A stretch of DNA of 64,000 nt from JANQHO01 sp965218075 (GTDB taxonomy: Bacteria > Bacteroidota > Bacteroidia > Flavobacteriales > Schleiferiaceae). The notes under the pieces were generated by a model. That model saw nothing but the letters and a program-made list of their open reading frames with translations. It had not been told where the DNA came from and ran no database searches. Positions within the stretch are counted from its first letter, which is position 1, and every line of letters begins with the position of its first letter. This document shows, one piece after another, positions 18,872 to 27,090 of this stretch. The position numbers were made by a program, and so were the translations under genes. The stretch lies in contig CBDCJZ010000003.1 of the NCBI GenBank assembly GCA_965218075.1, forward strand, positions 806,001 to 870,000, in the 5' to 3' direction.

Positions 18872-20182
18872 TTGGGAACTTTCCAAATAAAAGGCGGAAA
18901 AAAGCTAAGGGGCGTAATCGTTCCCCAAGGGGCTAAAAATGAAGCTTTACAAGTAATTTGCGCCACCTTGCTCACTTCCGAAAAAATTACCATCAGCAAT
19001 ATCCCCGATATCCGGGACGTTAATAAATTAATTGAGCTTTTATCTGACCTCGGAGTTTCTATTCGAAAAAAAAGCATGGGAGCTTTTACTTTTCATGCCA
19101 CTAACATTAATCTGGATTATCTGGAATCAGAAACTTTTAAGGAAAAAGAAACCCCTCTAAGAGGTTCTATTATGATTATGGGACCTTTATTGGCCCGTTT
19201 TGGCAAAGGCTATATTCCTAAACCCGGAGGTGATAAAATAGGATATAGAAGACTAGACACTCACTTTTTAGGCTTTCAAAAACTGGGTGCCAAATTACGT
19301 TTTAACTCCAATGAATCATTTTATGGAGTAGAAGGCAAAAAGCTCAAAGGCACTCATATATTACTGGATGAAGCTTCTGTTACTGGAACAGCCAATATTG
19401 TTATGGCAGCTGTGTTAACCGAAGGTACTAGTACAATTTACAATGCCGCCTGCGAACCTTACATACAGCAGCTTTGCAAAATGCTCAATAGCATGGGGGC
19501 AGCTATAAAGGGAATTGGTTCTAATCTGCTTATCATTAATGGAGTACGTGAATTAAGCGGTTGTGAGCATAGGGTTCTTCCCGACATGATCGAAATAGGC
19601 TCTTGGATCGGAATGGCCGTTATGACAGCTTCTGATATTACAATCAAAGATGTAAGTTATCAAAATCTCGGTATTATTCCTTCGGTATTTAGAAAGATGG
19701 GAATTAAAACGGAATTGATCAATGGTGATAACCTGCATGTGCCTGCGCAAAATCATTACAAGATCGAAAATTTTATTGATGGTTCTATCCTTACCATCTC
19801 TGATGCTCCTTGGCCTGGTTTTACACCAGATCTTCTAAGTATTGCTTTAGTAACAGCTACCCAAGCATGCGGCAGTGTACTCATTCACCAGAAGATGTTT
19901 GACCGTCGCCTGTTTTTTGTAGACAACCTGATTGACATGGGAGCACAGATTATTCTTTGCGATCCACATCGAGCTACCGTAGTAGGTTTAGATAAGTCTG
20001 TGGCATTAAAACCTACCATTATGACTAGTCCCGATATTAGATCTGGAATCTCGCTTTTAATAGCGGCGCTCAGCGCAGAAGGTACCAGTATTATTCACAA
20101 TATAGGACAAATAGACCGTGGCTATGAAAAAATCGATCAAAGATTAAAAGCTATAGGAGCAGAAATTGTTAGATTAAATTAA
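18872..20182 (+). CDS. murA: UDP-N-acetylglucosamine 1-carboxyvinyltransferase, Cys-to-Asp variant
   Basis: 436 residues from a TTG start giving MGTFQIKGGKKLRG, the usual N-terminus in this phylum. MurA transfers enolpyruvate from PEP to UDP-GlcNAc, the first committed step of peptidoglycan synthesis. K22-N23 (GAKNEAL) is present. In the mobile loop the catalytic/fosfomycin-target Cys (C115 in E. coli) is replaced by Asp121 (PKPGGDKIGYRRLD). Asp supports catalysis but cannot be alkylated, so intrinsic fosfomycin resistance is expected. The conserved PDLLS region (PWPGFTPDLLS) is intact. The gene is 5 bp after DUF4290 and probably co-transcribed. Confidence 0.96.
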   Translation: MGTFQIKGGKKLRGVIVPQGAKNEALQVICATLLTSEKITISNIPDIRDVNKLIELLSDLGVSIRKKSMGAFTFHATNINLDYLESETFKEKETPLRGSIMIMGPLLARFGKGYIPKPGGDKIGYRRLDTHFLGFQKLGAKLRFNSNESFYGVEGKKLKGTHILLDEASVTGTANIVMAAVLTEGTSTIYNAACEPYIQQLCKMLNSMGAAIKGIGSNLLIINGVRELSGCEHRVLPDMIEIGSWIGMAVMTASDITIKDVSYQNLGIIPSVFRKMGIKTELINGDNLHVPAQNHYKIENFIDGSILTISDAPWPGFTPDLLSIALVTATQACGSVLIHQKMFDRRLFFVDNLIDMGAQIILCDPHRATVVGLDKSVALKPTIMTSPDIRSGISLLIAALSAEGTSIIHNIGQIDRGYEKIDQRLKAIGAEIVRLN

Positions 20183-20191
20183 TTAGATTAA

Positions 20192-20199
20192 TATATTTG
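20192..20199 (+). promoter_or_regulatory. TAnnTTTG -7 box, 5 nt before the start codon
   Basis: TATATTTG matches the consensus; the ATG of the thioredoxin-like gene begins 6 nt after its last G. It suggests that this gene has its own leaderless transcript although it is only 22 bp behind murA. Confidence 0.45.
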
Positions 20200-20204
20200 A
20201 AATC

Positions 20205-20771
20205 ATGAAAACAAATAGAAAATCCTTACTACTAATAATAGTCCTGGTTACAATAACCCTTACGGGGCTATCTTTTACCGATAAATACAGAGATGACTAT
20301 ATCCCTGCAGAGGAACAATTCAAAATGCTTACTATAGGAGATGAAGCACCTGAACTCGCCTTTAAAGACCCACAGGGAAATATTAGAAAATTAAGTGCCC
20401 TCAGAGGTAAAATCGTATTGATTGATTTTTGGGCCAGCTGGTGCCGCCCATGCCGTATGGAAAATCCTCATATGGTTAAAGCTTACAAAAAATACAAAAG
20501 TGCTAAATTTAAAGATGCACAAGGCTTTGAGATATACAGCGTATCTTTAGATCGCTATAAAGCCCATTGGGAAAAAGCTATCAAAACTGACCAGTTGGAG
20601 TGGGAAAATCACGTAAGTGATCTAAAATTTTGGCGCTCAGCTGCAGTTACTAAATACAATGTAAATGCCATTCCTGCAACCTTTCTTATTAACGGTAAGG
20701 GAATTATTATCGCTAAAAATCTTAGAGGTAACACACTAGATAAAGCACTTGAAAAGCTTACAGAAGAATAG
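20205..20771 (+). CDS. TlpA/ResA-like thioredoxin-fold protein
   Basis: 188 residues. An N-terminal hydrophobic segment (about 7-24) should act as signal or anchor, putting the domain in the periplasm. The AhpC-TSA/thioredoxin fold follows (about 45-188), with the redox motif WASWCRPCRMENPHM at about 83-97 and the cis-Pro region NAIPATFLI near 161-169. Such proteins reduce periplasmic disulfides, for example in cytochrome c maturation, but the partner cannot be told from context. Lies 22 bp after murA, with its own promoter-like box. Confidence 0.88.
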   Translation: MKTNRKSLLLIIVLVTITLTGLSFTDKYRDDYIPAEEQFKMLTIGDEAPELAFKDPQGNIRKLSALRGKIVLIDFWASWCRPCRMENPHMVKAYKKYKSAKFKDAQGFEIYSVSLDRYKAHWEKAIKTDQLEWENHVSDLKFWRSAAVTKYNVNAIPATFLINGKGIIIAKNLRGNTLDKALEKLTEE

Positions 20772-21063
20772 TATAAGAACCTTTTTTATCCTATTTTGAT
20801 TAGCCTAATTTAAAAAATGTGCTTTTACCACACACTAAAGGGGGGATGGTTTCCCTGGTAGCGCCAAAATGGCAAGTAAATAAAATGGAGTTATAAATAA
20901 ATGATATTGCTGCTTTCCCTACTTTTATGTGATGTTACAGATTTGAGCAGCTCCTCTTAAATAGCTTTTACTTTTAGAGGATTGTTTATGGCTACCAAGA
21001 ACTTAGACAAAAAAGATGATTTTTAAAACATCAAATGCCAGGCCCTTGTAAATACAAACCCAA
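20772..21063. other. Intergenic stretch with no recognisable feature
   Basis: No open frame of interest on either strand, no clear hairpin terminator after the thioredoxin-like gene, no repeat. AT-rich. It precedes three decayed minus-strand coding fragments. Confidence 0.5.
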
Positions 21064-21425
21064 TCAGTTAGATTGGGAACTCATCTTTAAAGATAATGAC
21101 TTCCTTAAAATTTGCTCCATAGCAACCTCTTTAAATATACTAAATGCTGATTTTATAAATTCATCTCCCCACTCTTTTCTCAACTTATTAATTTTATTTG
21201 TATATCTATGAAGAAATGAATGACCCCCCAACTAAACGATTGGAAACAAAATCCCTCTTCTTAAGCAGTTCACACCTAACCTCTTCTTTTATTTTCCTGA
21301 TAGATAATTTATTTCGTAGTATCTTTACTATAATTGAAATGTAAAGAGGGCTTCTGCAACTAAGGGTTCTAATTCATTCCCTCCAGTAATAGATCCTTAA
21401 TAATAAGATTTTTATCTTTCGCCAT
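21064..21425 (-). pseudogene. Decayed gene B, unknown family, about 117 codons with three frameshifts
   Basis: Starting at an ATG at 21425, minus-strand frames can be joined into a coherent charged protein: MAKDKNLIIKDLLLEGM, then ELEPLVAEAL, then YISIIVKILRNKLSIRKIKE and on to RDFVSNRLVGG, then SFLHRYTNKINKLRKEWGDE and EFIKSAFSIFKEVAMEQ to a stop at 21064. Shifts are needed near 21373, near 21345 and at a G6 run near 21227. The Lys/Glu-rich composition and the exact hand-over between frames argue for a former gene. I do not recognise the family. It lies behind decayed gene A on the same strand, like a two-gene unit. Confidence 0.6.
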
Positions 21426-21501
21426 AATATTACCGTGCTACCCTTTTGCATTTAAACGAATTATAACCCACTTAACACATCAAGTTATATCTCTCTTTTC
21501 T

Positions 21502-21842
21502 TTAAGAGGTTAATTTTCTTGTTTCAATTATAACCCTCCACTCGACATCCTCAATCACACATACATTGATAGATTTCCAAACCCTATCACTAGAAAAAAC
21601 ATCATTTGTTTTGTTATTGTACTTTATCGAAATATATTTCTTTAGTGTAGTCTTCCCTCATAGGGTAAATAGACCTTACCTTATTAAATAATATTCAATT
21701 ACATCCAAAATAAGATATTTTTAATATTTCAGCCTTCTCTCTTTTCCCCCTCTAATTCTTCTAGAAAAAATAACCTCATTATAAATCTTTTTTATTTCTT
21801 CATATTTTAAATAAACTACTCATATTCTACAATGTCCTGCAT
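21502..21842 (-). pseudogene. Decayed gene A, unknown family
   Basis: Minus-strand fragments in different frames read as one former protein: YEEIKKIYNEVIFSRRIRGG with KERRLKY, then NKVRSIYPMREDYTKEIYFD, then NNKTNDVFSSDRVWKSINVC continuing VIEDVEWRVIIETRKLTS and a stop at 21502. A possible original ATG is at 21842 (MQDIVEYE, then a stop). Several stops and at least two frameshifts interrupt it. Family not recognised. Gene B begins about 77 bp downstream on the same strand. Confidence 0.55.
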
Positions 21843-21974
21843 ATAACTTGATACCACGGCAGTACAATTCGTTCGGAGTTGGACACCCTTATAGCTTATT
21901 TTTCCAAAAATCATGCCTTATCAGCAATTTCGGGCAAAAATATCGTATTTTCTTTTTGTACAATTTGTTTTGTT

Positions 21975-22154
21975 TTACCCCTCATTAAATAGATTCGTAA
22001 GCTCAATGGCATACTTTGCACTAATGTTAGCTGAGAGTTACTTACAATGAGCTGGTGACCTTGAAAGATAGAAATCAGCATTGCCTCTTAATCGTGAACC
22101 TATTAAATTGGATATCACTGGATCGTAGCCGACCCTCTGCCAATATCTATCCCA
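21975..22154 (-). pseudogene. Coding relic, unknown family, 59 codons with one in-frame stop
   Basis: A minus-strand frame reads WDRYWQRVGYDPVISNLIGS then RLRGNADFYLSRSPAHCK, a TAA, and LSANISAKYAIELTNLFNEG before a terminal stop. Amino-acid composition looks protein-like, unlike the other frames. No start codon and no family recognised. Weakest of the three relics in this gene-free stretch. Confidence 0.4.
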
Positions 22155-22380
22155 CTAGCTCGTGAATTCTTATGTCACAAGAATCGATATTAGTCCAAAA
22201 AAGGGGGATGGGCTAAAAACATTGTATTAGAAAACCGAGACATAAGAGCAGATTTTCCCCATTTATTTATTTTTTTAGTCTATACTAATCAGTTGAGAAA
22301 AATCGACTCTTTTCACATAAATACTCGCTAAGCCAAGAAACAGGTCATATATATCTAAAGATTTAAAGCTAGTGTTTTCT

Positions 22381-24051
22381 TTAGCTTTTGATGACTTTTC
22401 TGGTGAGAACTCCTTCTCTAGCTCTTATTTTAACGATGTATATCCCTCTTTTAAGGGTATTTACCGAAAATTCACTTTGGCCTTCACTTAAGGGTAGATC
22501 TAATATTAGCTTACCAGTGATATCCAGAATTTCTACATTTTCGAGATTTACATCATTGACCACAGTAATTCTAAGCTTATTTTGAACAGGATTAGGGAAT
22601 AACTCAACTTTGCCTTCAAGGCTATACTCATTTAGACTAAAGAGCTCTAGAGAATAAACTATTCTTGGGGTAGCATACCACAGCATAGTATCGAGATAAG
22701 CTCCTCCTTTTTGGGAAGACATATCCGGATTATTATACAATCCAACTTGATGAGCAGTGACACCTGGTTTTCTAGGGTCAGGTATAGCTCTGCCATACTT
22801 GCCAGTAGGATCCCACCATTGCCATGGAGCATTTTCATTTTGGAATAGAGTAGCTCCCTTGGGACGAAGAAAGGGGTAGTGCCCCTCGAGATTTGTATTA
22901 AGAGTTATTTTCGGTTGAGTCGGAAGAATATAATCATAGGTTTTGCCATACATAGACCTGGCTTTTAAAGTAATTGGATCAGTATAGGTCCTGCTAGTAT
23001 AAGAATTATTGTTATCCAAGACGTTGGCTTTAGCCATAAATACATTTGATCCCTGTACTTCAACTATAGGGTCCAGAGTGGTAGGAACAACTACGATTTG
23101 TTCATCATAAGGAGCAAAAGGATCTCTGATGCATTGAAATGAAATCATAGGTACATCACCAGTTTCCAACCAGGAAGTATCCGGTATAGCACCCCCCATA
23201 CTAATGCATATATGTATATCAGAAGAGAATCCATTGTTTTGATAGAGATTCAGTGCACCTCCAAAACCATTAATATCACCTACTAAAGAGGGGTCTATAT
23301 ATGATTTCCTCGTGCTAGGCTGCAAGAATTTACTAATTTCTGTTTCACCTACCTTATCTAAGGTAGCATAAGTCAGAGCAACGTAGCCTCCTGAGCTTTC
23401 TCCCCAGAGGGCAATTTTACCCGTATTTATTTTGTAAGTATTAGCTGTAGAAGCATCTTTTTTCAAATATCTCACTGCTTGTTTAGCATCGTGAACTGCC
23501 CTGTATACAGCATTTATTAAAGTAGATTTTCTAACATTGTAATCTGTAGAAAGAGGATTCCACCCTAGCCTATAATTTATTGATATAGCAACAAAGCCTC
23601 TTTTGGCCAGCCGTTTGCAAAGTTCTACTGCTGCGCTATCAGTTTTTTCCCCTAAAGGACTTTGGTTAATCACTGGCGGCAAAAAAATACCTGTATGGAT
23701 AAAAATAACCACAGGACGCTCGTTTAGATGGTCTCCTGTAGGCTCATAAACATCCATCTTAAGATCCATTACTTTAATATCCGTACTCTGATCGCGAGGA
23801 TCATAATAAGCTGCCGGAATGGGATTCCCTGTAGCCATAGCTGTTTTAATAGCTGTTATATCAGCAGTGACCTTAGCTATATCTACCGTTTTGGAAGTTA
23901 TAAAGTCTACATTGGTTCCGTAGGTAACATCAGAAGTTACATCTACTGATGTAAATACTTCTGAAATATATCGTATTGGAGGTAATTGGGCATTAATTAT
24001 CTCAGCTGATAGAGCTGATAGAAATAAAAAAGTCAATACGGCTTTTTTCAT
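22381..24051 (-). CDS. Secreted alpha/beta-hydrolase (carboxylesterase-like) with T9SS sorting domain
   Basis: 556 residues. Signal peptide of about 21 residues ending IINAQ. The hydrolase core has VVIFIHTGIF (oxyanion-loop region, residues about 114-123), GFVAISINYRLGWNP (152-166), a conserved HDAKQAVRYLKKDA (187-200) and the nucleophile elbow GESSGG with Ser219. The last ~80 residues (VELFPNPVQNKLRITVV to KRGIYIVKIRAREG) form a type A T9SS C-terminal domain, so the enzyme should be outside the cell. Substrate unknown. It is the last gene of a minus-strand series behind a TonB receptor (86 bp) and another T9SS protein; the three may form a degradation and uptake set (inference). Confidence 0.88.
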   Translation of the reverse strand: MKKAVLTFLFLSALSAEIINAQLPPIRYISEVFTSVDVTSDVTYGTNVDFITSKTVDIAKVTADITAIKTAMATGNPIPAAYYDPRDQSTDIKVMDLKMDVYEPTGDHLNERPVVIFIHTGIFLPPVINQSPLGEKTDSAAVELCKRLAKRGFVAISINYRLGWNPLSTDYNVRKSTLINAVYRAVHDAKQAVRYLKKDASTANTYKINTGKIALWGESSGGYVALTYATLDKVGETEISKFLQPSTRKSYIDPSLVGDINGFGGALNLYQNNGFSSDIHICISMGGAIPDTSWLETGDVPMISFQCIRDPFAPYDEQIVVVPTTLDPIVEVQGSNVFMAKANVLDNNNSYTSRTYTDPITLKARSMYGKTYDYILPTQPKITLNTNLEGHYPFLRPKGATLFQNENAPWQWWDPTGKYGRAIPDPRKPGVTAHQVGLYNNPDMSSQKGGAYLDTMLWYATPRIVYSLELFSLNEYSLEGKVELFPNPVQNKLRITVVNDVNLENVEILDITGKLILDLPLSEGQSEFSVNTLKRGIYIVKIRAREGVLTRKVIKS

Positions 24052-24137
24052 AATAGTTAATTTTTTGAGTTATGGTTTAAAAATATTTTACAAAGATCAT
24101 AAAATTTTTAGACTTTACTAAGATTAAAAAACTTTTT

Positions 24138-27035
24138 CTAAAATTTTTCAAAAAGAATAGAAAAATAAGCCAGTCTTCCGATTGATGGTCCGCCGTAGAC
24201 TTGGAATACTTCATTATTTAAAACATTAGAAACTCCAAATTTAAATGTGCAATAAATCGACGGCACAAAATAACTTACCTGAGCATCGATTAGGGCATAT
24301 GACTCAACGAATCCGCTAAACTGAGGAGAACCCTCAAACGTAAAGCCTTCTACCCATTTGCAAGTTACAGCAAAGCTCATCTCGTGGTCTTTAGCCCTGA
24401 ACAATTTATAGCCTCTTCCATTCATTCCAATGTTAAACTTGTTAAGAGGAGTATTAAAAGCGGGTATTATAGGGTCTGCTGTTTCAGAAAATTTCAACTC
24501 TTTCTCAAAAAATATACGGTTAATAAAGTTTGATGACGGAGTAATATCAATAGTATTATAAGAGTAATTACCTGTGAGACTTAACTCATCTGTGAGATAA
24601 TAATTCAATCCTATATTTAAACCATGAGTGGTAACTAGGCCTTTAGCGTTAATCGTTACTCTCAACGCCTGGATAGTACTAGGAAAGTTTGGCGCTACGG
24701 GCAAAAACCCCAACTCTAAGCCGAATTGAAACCCTATAAAACTCGTATACCAATTGTGATAATAGTTAGCATCTATGAATAGCCTTTTAAATAAAGACCC
24801 GCGATAGCCAAATTCAACCGTCCGTACTCTTTCGGGCTGTATAGGGGCTATGTTAAAATAATCTAAATCATCCCGGTTGAGATTAACTTGATTACGATAA
24901 AAATTAAATGATTCCAAGGTAACCAGAGAATCTTTTCCGTTTATATTTCCCAATAAAATAGCTCGCCCTACATTGTAGTGTAGATATTGATCCTGTAAGC
25001 TTGGATTGCGAATGGCACTGCTAAAAGAAATTCTTGCAAGGTTATTTTGATTGATGTTATAAATTACTGATACTGCAGGAGAAAAGAGATGATCGAAGTT
25101 TTGGTTTTTGTCCATTCTCAAGGTAGTATTTACTTTCAGCACTTTTTCAAAAAAATCTCGCTCAACTCCTAAATAAACTCCAAACTCTTGGTTAGTAATA
25201 GTTATAAATGAAGTGTCTTTGTGCACTTTATCATTATTATCCCATCTTTCAGTAATTACTACTTCATCAAAAATATTTCCCCTGGAGTTTGGTAAATATA
25301 CCCTGTAACTACCCCCTATACTAATAGTAGCCCAGGGGAGGTCAAACCTATATTCTCCCATTGCGTGATAAAGCTGAGAACGATCAAAAAATCTAGATCC
25401 TCCTTCAGTAAAGGTCCGGGAAGTAATATGATTAAAGAGTGAGTCGAACTCTGCTGTACCGGGTTCTATACGATTAAAGGCAAAGCCTTTAATCGTATTC
25501 AGCGTCTTCTGATGCCACTTAGAAATTTTATCATTGTACTTGGTCAAAGAATCTTTATAAGGACCCTCAAACCATTCTTCAGCAGTCAAGTCAGGAAAGG
25601 ATTTCGGGTTATAAGTACCAGTAATTGCCAGGGTTGAATCCTGATATTGCAGGCCATAGCGATTCGTATGCCACACCGTACTATACTCTCTATTCCATAG
25701 CTCTTCCGAGGCGATGGCATCATTCATCTTAAATGCTGTTATTACAGCATCATAAGAATTTCCAGCATCTTCTGTAGTATTGTAAACTCTTATAAAAAAC
25801 CTATCCTTTTTTTTCAGTTCTATCATGTTCTGAATAAACTGAATGTTTTTAAGACTATAGCGGTTTTCTCCCTGATACACTGTTGTTCCAGTTCCATAGT
25901 TAATGTTGTAAGCTAGCTGCAAATCTTCTTTTAGCTTATAGCTAAGGTTCAGGTTGCCTTTAAAGTTTCTGGTATCATAATCGACCAAATTAACTTCCCT
26001 ATATCCCGGCCTGTAAAATATTCCCAGGCCTGCATAGTCATCCAACACTTCGCCAAGGTTATCAAAGTCATTATTGGTAGCTAGACTTTCATCTCCATAG
26101 ATATTTACGGCATCATAACGACCGGGATTGCCTCGGCCAACTGGAGAGCCATCTACAGGATTGTAATTATCTGCTTCCCAATCGTTTGCCGTGAGATAAA
26201 ACAAATTGATCTTAAAAGCAAAGTTTTTATAATCGGAATCAAAAGTTTTAAAAGCCTTAGCATAACGAACGGCAGTTTCTTTTAAAAGTCGCTCCCCTAC
26301 TTTAAAGGATGCTGATATACCCTGATAATCAAAAGGGTCTTTAGTAGTCATGCTAATTACTCCATTAAAGGCTCCTGGGCCATAAAAAGCAGTGCTAGCC
26401 CCGGCAATAATGTCTACTGTTTGAATATCTAGCTCACTAGCCCCTAAGAAATTACCAAGTGAAAAGTTCAAGCCTGGAGCTTGGTTATCCACTCCATCGA
26501 TCAATTGAAGAGAACGAACGGGTGATGTACTGTTAAATCCACGAGTATTTATGATTTTAAATCCGAGACTGGCCGAAGTCAAATCGACCCCTTTAAGATT
26601 TCCCAAAGCTTCGTAGAAGTTTACAGCTGGGGTTTCTTTAATAGCAAGATTGTCTAATGCCTCAACGGTCAAAGCACTAGTCTTTTGTTTTTTGGTAAGG
26701 CGCTGTTCAATAATATTTACTTCTCCTAAGATCTCACTGTCTTCCTTTAGTCTAAGACGAATTAGCTTTGATAGGTCAGTTACATTGATTTCTTGAGTTA
26801 AATAGCCAATAAAGCTTACCTCAATTATGAAAGGAGGCTGTCGTTTGCTTGTTTTAAGTTCGAAATTTCCTTCAACATCTGTAGTCGTCCCAATAGTAGT
26901 TCCTTTAATAATTACATTGGCTCCTATAATCCCCTCACCTGATTTTGCATCCCCGATAGTACCGCTAACACTCTGTGCAATAACAAATTGATTCATAAAT
27001 AAAAAAAATGATGTTAAAAGTATAACCCTCTTCAC
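24138..27035 (-). CDS. TonB-dependent outer-membrane receptor
   Basis: 965 residues. Signal peptide MKRVILLTSFFLFMNQFVIAQ; CarboxypepD_reg-like domain (about 22-105, SVSGTIGDAKSGEGIIGANV); plug (about 120-235, with GVDLTSASLGFKIINTRGFN and DIIAGASTAFYGPGAFNGVI); a long beta-barrel ending in FEKF. It imports an unknown ligand. No SusD-like lipoprotein is next to it. Flanked by a T9SS BNR protein 55 bp upstream and a T9SS esterase 86 bp downstream on the same strand, so possibly co-expressed with them. Confidence 0.92.
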   Translation of the reverse strand: MKRVILLTSFFLFMNQFVIAQSVSGTIGDAKSGEGIIGANVIIKGTTIGTTTDVEGNFELKTSKRQPPFIIEVSFIGYLTQEINVTDLSKLIRLRLKEDSEILGEVNIIEQRLTKKQKTSALTVEALDNLAIKETPAVNFYEALGNLKGVDLTSASLGFKIINTRGFNSTSPVRSLQLIDGVDNQAPGLNFSLGNFLGASELDIQTVDIIAGASTAFYGPGAFNGVISMTTKDPFDYQGISASFKVGERLLKETAVRYAKAFKTFDSDYKNFAFKINLFYLTANDWEADNYNPVDGSPVGRGNPGRYDAVNIYGDESLATNNDFDNLGEVLDDYAGLGIFYRPGYREVNLVDYDTRNFKGNLNLSYKLKEDLQLAYNINYGTGTTVYQGENRYSLKNIQFIQNMIELKKKDRFFIRVYNTTEDAGNSYDAVITAFKMNDAIASEELWNREYSTVWHTNRYGLQYQDSTLAITGTYNPKSFPDLTAEEWFEGPYKDSLTKYNDKISKWHQKTLNTIKGFAFNRIEPGTAEFDSLFNHITSRTFTEGGSRFFDRSQLYHAMGEYRFDLPWATISIGGSYRVYLPNSRGNIFDEVVITERWDNNDKVHKDTSFITITNQEFGVYLGVERDFFEKVLKVNTTLRMDKNQNFDHLFSPAVSVIYNINQNNLARISFSSAIRNPSLQDQYLHYNVGRAILLGNINGKDSLVTLESFNFYRNQVNLNRDDLDYFNIAPIQPERVRTVEFGYRGSLFKRLFIDANYYHNWYTSFIGFQFGLELGFLPVAPNFPSTIQALRVTINAKGLVTTHGLNIGLNYYLTDELSLTGNYSYNTIDITPSSNFINRIFFEKELKFSETADPIIPAFNTPLNKFNIGMNGRGYKLFRAKDHEMSFAVTCKWVEGFTFEGSPQFSGFVESYALIDAQVSYFVPSIYCTFKFGVSNVLNNEVFQVYGGPSIGRLAYFSILFEKF

Positions 27036-27090
27036 TATTAAGATTGGAGCTTGTCTGGATCCTTTTTATTGCACCGGTAGAATAATTAGT

